A DNA stretch of 25,781 bases from IMG/VR virus record IMGVR_UViG_3300021139_000131, positions 1 to 25,781 of that record. The stretch is one strand, 5' to 3'. This DNA is from a virus. The notes beneath the pieces are model-generated. The model saw only the letters and a program-made list of their open reading frames with translations. It searched no databases and was not told where the DNA came from. Shown here piece by piece: positions 15,213 to 21,403 of this stretch; position 1 is the stretch's first letter, and every line of letters starts with the position of its first letter. The position numbers and the translations under genes were made by a program.

Positions 15213-16532
15213 TTATGTTGGGATATTACTTGCTGTCAAGTAAATAGTGATTGAGGAGAATCCACGTTGGGGAACAAACGTCAAACTCAATCCCTTGTAA
15301 ATACCTGCGGCATAATCGCTAGGATTTTGCGTTACATAAGTATTAAATGGAATTGCACCAACAGACGCAGGACTTAAAATCAATCCAAAAGCAATACCAT
15401 TATTTGTGGTTGCTTGAGCAACTTTTTGTAAGGCATTGATACCGGCTTGATTGTAATAAAGCGGATTAGTGGATGTATTGCTTCCATTAATGATAGCGGC
15501 GGCTAAACTAATAGCTACATTGATTGCAAGCCAATCAACTGCATACCAATAATTGAATGTGTTCAAATCCATGAACGTACCACCCTCAATCAAAGTTTGA
15601 CTGATTTGGCCTTGAGCACCTGTGTAAATGTAATTTACACCTGCGGCAAGCAATGAGGTTTGTTGTGAATTTGTTAATGTGCTGTATGGAGTAACACCAT
15701 AAACAAAACTATATTCAAGAGGACTTGCCAAGTTACTTGCGTTGGGATCGTAACTTAATGTAGTCCAGAAAATAGCGGCGGCATCAAATTCAGTAACTGG
15801 TGCAGTTGGCGTTTGAAGCGTTGCAAAAACTGATTTAAGACCTGCCCATGTTGTATAGGTTGCAAGCGTTGTTGTAACATAAAAATATGTTTGAGCTGTA
15901 GTGCTTGTGTACTGATTAGCCATTGTGACGGCTGTTGGTTCAGTATTCCAAGTTTGAGGCAACAAATAACTATAGAACTTAAATGTCGATGTTGTAATAA
16001 ACGATTCAAGAGCTGTTACACCTGCGGCTGGCGTTCCAACACCTAACTCCAATACATAAACTGGAGTAGTAGCGCCTTGAGCAAAGAATGTTGTTCCCAT
16101 TGCCAAAAGCTCTTGAGAGTCTTCTAAAGAAAACAAACTCGTTGAAACAATTGTTGCAGTTCCGGGATTGCTTGCTAGAGCATAAGTTAAAGTATATGTC
16201 CCAGTTGAAGTTACGCTAAAAGTTCCGTTATAAGCGTTATTTGCGCTACCTGAAACTAAAACGCCTGAGATGATACCTTCAATCACGTTTCCATTTGGAA
16301 TTCCGTGAGCTGTAGAGGTAGTAACGGTTACAACAGAGGATGCCCAAGAAACACTACTAATTGCGTTGCCTGATTTTAAGATTGTGGTCAAATCAGACAA
16401 TTGAGTTAGCAGTTGATATGTACCTGTCGATAAGGTTGTTGCACCTTGAGATACAAAAGCACCTGTTTGTTGCAACTTTGATGGCGCACTCGCCACCTGT
16501 TGCTTAACGATGACATTTACGATATTGGGCAT
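15213..16532 (-). CDS. Tail sheath protein (DUF3383-like) with inserted beta domain
   Basis: 439 residues. The C-terminal half has the hallmark of DUF3383 sheaths: LNTFNYWYAVDWLAINVAIS, then AAAIINGSNTSTNPLYYNQA, then GINALQKVAQATT, ending in a beta-rich handshake segment (LTFVPQRGFSSITIYLTAS). Such proteins surround the tube and contract to drive the spike. Residues about 55-133 appear to be an insert (VTTSTAHGIPNGNVIEGIIS, then NAYNGTFSVTSTGTYTLTYA) related to one in the J-like protein of this operon, absent from compact sheaths of the family as I know them. A strong AGGAGG (16542-16537) lies four bases before ATG at 16532, fitting high expression. Confidence 0.9.
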   Translation of the reverse strand: MPNIVNVIVKQQVASAPSKLQQTGAFVSQGATTLSTGTYQLLTQLSDLTTILKSGNAISSVSWASSVVTVTTSTAHGIPNGNVIEGIISGVLVSGSANNAYNGTFSVTSTGTYTLTYALASNPGTATIVSTSLFSLEDSQELLAMGTTFFAQGATTPVYVLELGVGTPAAGVTALESFITTSTFKFYSYLLPQTWNTEPTAVTMANQYTSTTAQTYFYVTTTLATYTTWAGLKSVFATLQTPTAPVTEFDAAAIFWTTLSYDPNASNLASPLEYSFVYGVTPYSTLTNSQQTSLLAAGVNYIYTGAQGQISQTLIEGGTFMDLNTFNYWYAVDWLAINVAISLAAAIINGSNTSTNPLYYNQAGINALQKVAQATTNNGIAFGLILSPASVGAIPFNTYVTQNPSDYAAGIYKGLSLTFVPQRGFSSITIYLTASNIPT

Positions 16533-16544
16533 GATGCCTCCTGA

Positions 16545-16862
16545 TTAGTTGTAGCTTACAGAAACAACTTGACCTGTACCGACTAGATAAGTAATTCCAG
16601 TTTTACAAGGAAAATCAATTGTGTATGATCCAACTGTGTTAGGGATTGTGGCTACCAATTTGGCGGCAACTGCTCCTCCTGTTGTTGCTGAATCATAAAT
16701 ACCACCGGCGGCTGATCCTGCTGTAGTCACGTTGACTTTAGCAATACGACCTTGTGATGTTTTGATAACTGTGTTTGCTGAGAGATTCAAAGCGGTACTA
16801 ATGCCTTGAGCTGTGATTGCCGCACCATTGATGATTGCGGGTAAACCTTGTCCAACTGCCAT
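16545..16862 (-). CDS. Small beta-rich virion protein upstream of the sheath
   Basis: 105 residues. MAVGQGLPAIINGAAITAQG leads into strands: NLSANTVIKTSQGRIAKVNV, TTAGSAAGGIYDSATTGGAV, AKLVATIPNTVGSYTIDFPC and GITYLVGTGQVVSVSYN. This layout (turns rich in Gly/Thr and a 'RI-KVNV-TTAGSA' core) resembles small Ig/jelly-roll proteins that decorate phage heads or tails, and proteins of this type recur near neck and sheath genes. It has AAGGAG 9 bases before ATG at 16862. It could be a sheath- or neck-decorating protein. No enzymatic motif; the exact role is unknown. Confidence 0.7.
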   Translation of the reverse strand: MAVGQGLPAIINGAAITAQGISTALNLSANTVIKTSQGRIAKVNVTTAGSAAGGIYDSATTGGAVAAKLVATIPNTVGSYTIDFPCKTGITYLVGTGQVVSVSYN

Positions 16863-16874
16863 AATAATTCTCCT

Positions 16875-17867
16875 TTAGGCGGGGGTTAAATGAATAAACG
16901 CTTCTTCAATTAGTTTGCGAGCAATATTATTGACAGTCGTCTGATAATAACTGACCTCAAACGTAATTGACTTTTTCATGGCAATGATGCCAAACTCAGG
17001 TTGAGTAACTTTCTCATCTTGAATGATTGGCATATTCATCATACCGATATTATCAGTATTCATGCTATATTGGAACACATAATTGACAAAATTTAAAGCG
17101 TCATGGTTTCGTAAACCAAAGATGCTGATTTTGACTGTATCTTTTGTTAATTGATATGGATTTGATTCGTAATCCAACAATGGAAACTGTTGTAGTGCTG
17201 TTGTTGATGATGGAGAAATATCAACAGAAGCATAAGGAGGAGCTACGTTTTGTCCAACCAAATAGCTTGGATACATTGGAAAAAACTGATTTAATGTTAG
17301 CCAAATAGGTAAACTATTAGAAACAACAGGTGTAATAGTATCAAAATCAGTCATTGAATTGATAAGCTGTGTATTCATAATCGAATACAAAGAATCACCA
17401 CGATAATGATAAAGATCAGCTTGCTTGTAATAGTTTTCTCTGCGACTAAATGCAAATTTCAATTCTTGATATGAAGCTACATATATTAAATTTGGACTTA
17501 CAAGGTTAAAGTCTTGAATTAATTGTGGAGAAGTAAAGATAACATGGTTGTAAGCAGTTGTTCTTTCTTCTAACTGATGCATTACAGTATTAAAGTGAAA
17601 GCTACCATTTACTCTTACTTGCTTTGCTGGAGTAGGGTTTGAACCTAAATTATTGAATTCTGAATAGTTATATTGAGCGGCATTGTAAATAGCTGTGTCG
17701 TTTAAAAGACTAGCATTTACCCAATAAACATAACCATCGATTGGAAGTATTAGTTTTACGTAAAGAGTAAATGTAACTGTTTCATTGCCTGAGATCGTGT
17801 GTAGACCATCAGCTAAACCAGAGCCTAATTGGGTCTTTGCGCCTATTGTTTCTTCTACTGATGCCAT
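16875..17867 (-). CDS. Neck/tail-terminator candidate, two-part protein
   Basis: 330 residues, apparently two parts. Residues 1-165 carry TISGNETVTFTLYVKLILPI, VNGSFHFNTVMHQLEERTTA, VIFTSPQLIQDFNLVSPNLI and FAFSRRENYYKQADLYHYRG, a pattern I know from virion proteins of Bcep781-type myoviruses. Residues 170-330, with QFFPMYPSYLVGQNVAPPYA, a central DTVKISIFGLRNHDALNFVN strand-helix unit and FGIIAMKKSITFEVSYYQTT, resemble tail terminators, which cap the tube end and join it to the head. It lies between the tail-completion candidate and the small beta protein ahead of the sheath, the correct place for a terminator. TAATG overlap with the upstream gene. The two-part reading is inference. Confidence 0.68.
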   Translation of the reverse strand: MASVEETIGAKTQLGSGLADGLHTISGNETVTFTLYVKLILPIDGYVYWVNASLLNDTAIYNAAQYNYSEFNNLGSNPTPAKQVRVNGSFHFNTVMHQLEERTTAYNHVIFTSPQLIQDFNLVSPNLIYVASYQELKFAFSRRENYYKQADLYHYRGDSLYSIMNTQLINSMTDFDTITPVVSNSLPIWLTLNQFFPMYPSYLVGQNVAPPYASVDISPSSTTALQQFPLLDYESNPYQLTKDTVKISIFGLRNHDALNFVNYVFQYSMNTDNIGMMNMPIIQDEKVTQPEFGIIAMKKSITFEVSYYQTTVNNIARKLIEEAFIHLTPA

Positions 17868-18274
17868 TAGTCAACCCATGACTTAAAAGAGGCTTGCAAC
17901 ACACCAGAATCAATAAATGAAGGTCTTCTTGGACCTACTTTTCTTTTGAATCTAATACTTTTACCCATTAAAGCGGCTTTAGTAGGAACACCTTCAACAC
18001 CCAACTTAGCCATTTCTTCAATGTCGAGAAAATGTCTAAAGTCTTTATCGATAGCACTTTCAGCAGAAGCAAATGGGTTTTTAACTTTACCGCCTTGCAA
18101 TACAGTTTCTAAAGCTCCTGCAACGCTATCGGTCAAATGTGATGAAATGTTTTTAATATTGCTTTCAGCAAATTTTGAAAACAAACCATACTTATCTTCG
18201 AGAATCATTGCCACGCCATAGGTAGTATTACCTTCAGGTTCTGGCACGTCAATGACTCCCAAATGCAATTTCAT
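17867..18274 (-). CDS. Tail-completion / head-closure candidate
   Basis: 135 residues from ATG at 18274, which overlaps the preceding stop as ATGA. A longer frame from a TTG at 18286 exists but lacks support. The protein has an N-terminal strand pair, a helical middle (FAESNIKNISSHLTDSVAGA) and a C-terminal part with LMGKSIRFKRKVGPRRPSFI and a short DSGVLQASFKSWV strand. The 'RPSFIDSGxLQASF' end is typical of small phage neck proteins (HK97 gp10-like or related) that join connector and tail. It lies between the connector candidate and the terminator candidate. Assignment is from the C-terminal pattern and gene order. Confidence 0.68.
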   Translation of the reverse strand: MKLHLGVIDVPEPEGNTTYGVAMILEDKYGLFSKFAESNIKNISSHLTDSVAGALETVLQGGKVKNPFASAESAIDKDFRHFLDIEEMAKLGVEGVPTKAALMGKSIRFKRKVGPRRPSFIDSGVLQASFKSWVD

Positions 18275-18729
18275 GTAAGACCCCAAAGCGTACCAATAGA
18301 TTGCATAAATCCCAATGCAGTTCTGCCGTATGGGTCTTTTATTCTTTGTAAATCCATCATGGATAAGTTTTGCAATCCTTGACCAATGGTAAGAGATTCG
18401 CTTGTTGAAACATCAGATGCGCTGTTAATTACACCTGCTGTAAAGTTGTTAATTCCATATCCACTACGAGCATTTGCAAAAAAGTTTTGACCTGGCTGAT
18501 CTTGCTGAAACTGCAACAACTGAGAACCTGCCCAGTTATAAACAGTCAATGTATAAATGTCAGGTACTGTTGATGCAAAGTCTTGAGGGACAACATCTAA
18601 CGCAATGTTAAAGGCATAGTTATATCCAGCATCAGTTGGCGGTATAACAATTGAAGTTAACCCCATCACCGCTTGCGCCCAAGCAATGAAACCTGCTAAT
18701 GTGGGAGGATTAGTAATGGGGTCACTCAT
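18271..18729 (-). CDS. Head-tail connector candidate (DUF4054-like)
   Basis: 152 residues. TLAGFIAWAQAVMGL opens, then a central DVVPQDFASTVPDIYTLTVY and a C-terminal LQNLSMMDLQRIKDPYGRTA followed by LGFMQSIGTLW. A helical protein of about 150 residues after the capsid genes, ending in 'DL..(x)PYGR..L', resembles DUF4054-type connectors, which form the ring under the portal. The stop overlaps the next start as ATGA. The ribosome-binding site is weak, with the preceding stop 12 bases upstream. Family call is moderate; the neck location is well supported. Confidence 0.68.
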   Translation of the reverse strand: MSDPITNPPTLAGFIAWAQAVMGLTSIVIPPTDAGYNYAFNIALDVVPQDFASTVPDIYTLTVYNWAGSQLLQFQQDQPGQNFFANARSGYGINNFTAGVINSASDVSTSESLTIGQGLQNLSMMDLQRIKDPYGRTALGFMQSIGTLWGLT

Positions 18730-18741
18730 AATTTCATTCTA

Positions 18742-19254
18742 TCAAGATTTTCTTGGTCTGCCACGACTTTTCATCGGAGATAAACCTTCTTTGACAACTT
18801 CAATAATTTGTTCAAATTTAGGTTCTGTATCTGCCAAATTTTTCTTTTCTTCAACCACTTCAACTTCTAAACCTGATTTGGTTTTTAAACCCAATTCTTG
18901 TGCTTTTTCTGAAATGATCTTGTCAGACACTACAGCAGTTATTTTTCTTGCTTCTAAAGCCTGTTCTATGGCTTCCTGATCCTTTTGTGAAAGACCTTGT
19001 TCGATGGCATTGACATTGATTGGCTTGTCAATTCGATAAGTCAAACCACCAAAACCTTTTTTTATGCTTTCAACAGGTTGCATTCCATAAATGCTATGTT
19101 GTTTGACGATTGCATCGACTTCATCTTTTGAATGATTAAGCTCGATTTGTGCTCCTGAACGAATATGGTGAGAAAACGCTTTTACGTTTTCAGGAAGCAT
19201 ATAAGTAAACAGGAACTCTTGTTTTGTACAGTTAGCGACATAAAGTTTCATCAT
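18742..19254 (-). CDS. Unrecognised phage protein with AT-hook-like C-terminus
   Basis: 170 residues. The first 75 or so residues (MMKLYVANCTKQEFLFTYML, then a His/Ser/Gly loop and AQIELNHSKDEVDAIVKQHS) look like a small alpha-beta domain; TYRIDKPINVNAIEQGL follows; about 88-155 is helical and charged. It ends in SRGRPRKS (163-170), whose RGRPRK core is the AT-hook pattern that binds the minor groove of AT-rich DNA. AAAAAGG lies before tandem ATG codons at 19254 and 19251. It follows the capsid and a hairpin-bounded small gene, preceding the neck genes. Family not recognised; a virion or DNA-associated assembly role is possible. Confidence 0.65.
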   Translation of the reverse strand: MMKLYVANCTKQEFLFTYMLPENVKAFSHHIRSGAQIELNHSKDEVDAIVKQHSIYGMQPVESIKKGFGGLTYRIDKPINVNAIEQGLSQKDQEAIEQALEARKITAVVSDKIISEKAQELGLKTKSGLEVEVVEEKKNLADTEPKFEQIIEVVKEGLSPMKSRGRPRKS

Positions 19255-19269
19255 TAAACCTTTTTGGGA

Positions 19270-19317
19270 TGCAAGGACGGATGATGCGGCTTCCTTGTGA
19301 GAAACCCCGCCCTTGCA
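19270..19317 (-). repeat. Inverted repeat in the leader of the AT-hook-like gene
   Basis: TGCAAGGACGG (19270-19280, plus strand) pairs with CCGCCCTTGCA (19307-19317): 10 of 11 positions pair with a 26-base loop. On the transcript it would fold just after the stop-proximal hairpin of the preceding gene and end about 16 bases before the start codon at 19254. It has no T-run directly after it, so it is more likely a leader or processing/stability structure than a terminator. Confidence 0.55.
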
Positions 19318-19322
19318 AAATC

Positions 19323-19350
19323 AAAAGACTCGGCATCACACGAGTTTTTT
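19323..19350. terminator. Bidirectional-looking hairpin with A/T flanks
   Basis: AAAAGACTCG (19323-19332) pairs with CGAGTTTTTT (19341-19350), one G-T wobble, loop of eight. It starts within a few bases of the stop of the small Ala/Pro-rich gene (TGA at 19356-19354). On the plus strand it ends in a T-run; on the coding minus strand the arm is followed by CTTTTG. It fits an intrinsic (possibly attenuating) terminator. Confidence 0.6.
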
Positions 19351-19353
19351 TAA

Positions 19354-19656
19354 TCATTGTCCTGTTGTTGCTGGGTCAGCGGCAGGTACAGGTGCAGGTT
19401 GAGCTTCAGTAGTAGCATCAGGAGTTACAACAGGTGCATCAGCAGGTGTTGCAACAGTAGTATCTACTACAGAAGCAGTTGTTGGATCAGCTACAGGAGC
19501 AGAATCAACAACAGGAGTTGCTACAGGAGCAGGATCTACGGCAGGAGCTTCATCAGCAACAGTTGTAGAACCAAAACCGGAAACATTGGACATAAAATCA
19601 CGTACTTCTTGCATAAATGATTTTAAATCGTCTTCAAGCGTTTTCAAGCCAAACAT
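19354..19656 (-). CDS. Small Ala/Pro/Val/Thr-rich protein between two hairpins
   Basis: 100 residues from ATG at 19656, chosen because GGAG (19666-19663) lies six bases upstream; a TTG at 19668 lies before that site and is unlikely to be used. Residues 1-29 form an amphipathic, acidic helix (TLEDDLKSFMQEVRDFMSNV). The rest is low complexity, with degenerate units such as DPAPVATPVVDSAPVADP and a final PVPAADPATTGQ; no membrane segment. It would be an extended, flexible chain. It lies directly after the capsid gene, with terminator-like hairpins on both sides, so its level could be tuned apart from capsid and neck genes. Function unknown; a head fibre, linker or scaffold-type role is conceivable. 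Confidence 0.7.
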   Translation of the reverse strand: MFGLKTLEDDLKSFMQEVRDFMSNVSGFGSTTVADEAPAVDPAPVATPVVDSAPVADPTTASVVDTTVATPADAPVVTPDATTEAQPAPVPAADPATTGQ

Positions 19657-19666
19657 TTTTTTCTCC
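19654..19666 (-). promoter_or_regulatory. Ribosome-binding site deciding the small Ala/Pro-rich gene start
   Basis: GGAG (19666-19663) with six-base spacing to ATG (19656-19654). The earlier TTG at 19668 overlaps the site itself and has none of its own. Confidence 0.65.
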
Positions 19667-19676
19667 AAAGAAAGAA

Positions 19677-19703
19677 AACCCCAAGCCTTTTGAGCGAGGG
19701 GTT
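19677..19703 (-). terminator. Hairpin after the major capsid gene
   Basis: On the coding strand AACCCC (19703-19698) pairs with GGGGTT (19682-19677) across a 15-base loop, followed by TTCTTTCTT. It lies 24 bases after the capsid stop. The weak stem and interrupted T-run suggest partial termination, which would keep capsid transcripts in excess over neck and tail ones. Confidence 0.55.
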
Positions 19704-19726
19704 AATTTGCAAAGAAACTTTAAACC

Positions 19727-20752
19727 TTAATATGCGGCTGACAAAATGGTTAGAGCTTCAGGACGAATACCCCAACCAGAAGTTGTACGCATTGAATACA
19801 GAGTAGTAATACCACCATCAGGAATGGGAGTAGGAATCTCTGTAGGTGCTGATACATCGGTCAACATCAAGCTAGTAGCTGTAATATTGGGTGTCAATGT
19901 AGCAAATACGTTGGTGTTGATACGATTATTGGCTTTAGGAATCTTGAGTTCAGGAGCAATCAAAAGAATTGCATCTGTACCACCAGTACCTTGACCAATC
20001 AATGTGTCATCAGCGGCGAAGCTAACGTCATCACCACCTGCCCATTTAGCAACAGTTTCAATCAAACCTGCGGCTGTTTCAACACCAGCACCAATACGTT
20101 GGAATTGAGTCAAAGACACAACACCAGAGTAAGAGATTTGGCTAATGAAACGCTGAGGTGCAAGAAACACTAAGCGCAAAGGTTGACCAATTTGGAGCGT
20201 ACGAACTTTCAAAGCGCCAATCAGGTTCAACATATATTGAGCCAATTGACCTGAATCCCATGTCGAGTATCCAGTATTACCGTTTGTATCTGCACCTAAG
20301 GACACAGCAGTTGCGCCAGATGTATTAATCAAACCTTCGCCATTGGCAGGGTTAAATCCATACAACAAAGCATTACGCATTTGTTGAGCGATACCTTGTC
20401 TAGCGGCTAAACGCATTGCTTCAGGCAACGCATAACCCCAAACGCCAGTAGCGGCTTCATCAAAATTGTCGTACTGAGCACGAGTTTGCATACGATAAGT
20501 AGCTGTGCTAATCATTGAAGGAATAACCGATGCGCTAGGCAGTTGGTTAAACTGTGATTGATTAGCTTGTACTTGTGAAGTAAGCTGAATTTTCTTAGCA
20601 TAAACATACAAGTCTGCTTCACCCAAGCGAGGCATGGGATTTTCAGTAGCAAGTGTTGTAAATGCTCCAGAAGCCAACGAATACTGCATGATGAGTTCAG
20701 GCATCATGAAGTGGGGGTTGACTGTTACAAATGACGGTGCAAATCCTGACAT
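19727..20752 (-). CDS. Major capsid protein (DUF2184-like, HK97 fold)
   Basis: 341 residues. Motifs fitting DUF2184 capsids: HFMMPELIMQYSLASGAFTT near the start; PMPRLGEADLYVYAKKIQLT; a helix with EAATGVWGYALPEAMRLAAR; QQMRNALLYGFNPANGEGLI; then LRLVFLAPQRFISQISYSGV, a Gly-rich DDTLIGQGTGGTDAILLIAP loop and a C-terminal GITTLYSMRTTSGWGIRPEA. This family forms the hexamers and pentamers of the head. It lacks a clear N-terminal delta domain, fitting scaffold supplied by the upstream fusion. AAGGAG (20766-20761) lies eight bases before ATG, a strong site. It follows the decoration candidate and precedes a terminator-like hairpin, consistent with high expression. Confidence 0.92.
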   Translation of the reverse strand: MSGFAPSFVTVNPHFMMPELIMQYSLASGAFTTLATENPMPRLGEADLYVYAKKIQLTSQVQANQSQFNQLPSASVIPSMISTATYRMQTRAQYDNFDEAATGVWGYALPEAMRLAARQGIAQQMRNALLYGFNPANGEGLINTSGATAVSLGADTNGNTGYSTWDSGQLAQYMLNLIGALKVRTLQIGQPLRLVFLAPQRFISQISYSGVVSLTQFQRIGAGVETAAGLIETVAKWAGGDDVSFAADDTLIGQGTGGTDAILLIAPELKIPKANNRINTNVFATLTPNITATSLMLTDVSAPTEIPTPIPDGGITTLYSMRTTSGWGIRPEALTILSAAY

Positions 20753-20769
20753 AATTTATTCTCCTTAGT

Positions 20770-21390
20770 TTAGATTAGGCACAACGCCACGTTTTGCGTA
20801 TAAATCCAATTAGCAAAACCTGTACCGCTTGAATAGCTAACAGTTTTATTGCCAGTTGTGCTTACTGCAAGAACTTTAACAGGAAGTGCGGGCTGAGTAC
20901 CGGGCTGTGTTGTTGTTACCCAATTGTTTGTGTAATCAAAATACACAGTTGTACTGACCAATGTTCCTTCAATTGTCAAAGAATTAGGATCAATGATTAA
21001 AGGAATTCTTGCGCCAGAACCAAAACGGTAGTAATTGACTGACATTCCGGGCGTAAACAACGGAGCAGTTGACTGAGGTGTTGTAATACCTGCGTATGCT
21101 TGGTTGTAAACAGAAATACCAGTTGGTGCGGCAGAACCTGTTGCAAGAGCAATTGTACTACCCAAAGTATTAGTTCCGGGCTGACCAGTAGCGGCAGGAC
21201 TAAATTCTTGAATAGGCAAACCACCCCACATTGGACTAGTTGCGGCTGATGAATAAACACCACCTGCCAAGTAAAACTTGACTGCGGGATCGTCTTGTGC
21301 GTCACCTTGGGTGTAACCTTGGGAATTGACGTTAAACAAACCTGCCGCATTGGTAGTCAGCATTGGGCTGATTGATACTGAATTAGACAT
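20770..21390 (-). CDS. Head decoration / structural protein candidate
   Basis: 206 residues between protease fusion and major capsid gene, the usual place of a head decoration (cement) protein. It is rich in Ser/Thr/Gly/Ala: VSISPMLTTNAAGLFNVNSQ at the start, then DDPAVKFYLAGGVYSSAATS and PMWGGLPIQEFSP, then a beta-rich half with PLFTPGMSVNYYRFGSGARI and SLTIEGTLVSTTVYFDYTNN. The 'PAVxxxLAGGV...PMWGGxPIxE' stretch recurs in proteins at this position in Bcep781-type myoviruses. No signal, membrane or catalytic motif. AGAGGT lies about nine bases before ATG at 21390. Confidence 0.72.
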   Translation of the reverse strand: MSNSVSISPMLTTNAAGLFNVNSQGYTQGDAQDDPAVKFYLAGGVYSSAATSPMWGGLPIQEFSPAATGQPGTNTLGSTIALATGSAAPTGISVYNQAYAGITTPQSTAPLFTPGMSVNYYRFGSGARIPLIIDPNSLTIEGTLVSTTVYFDYTNNWVTTTQPGTQPALPVKVLAVSTTGNKTVSYSSGTGFANWIYTQNVALCLI

Positions 21391-21403
21391 AATCTTTTAC
21401 CTC

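Noticed and set aside
18274-18286. TTG start at 18286 for the tail-completion candidate
   Set aside because: The ATG at 18274 gives the ATGA overlap used elsewhere in this operon.
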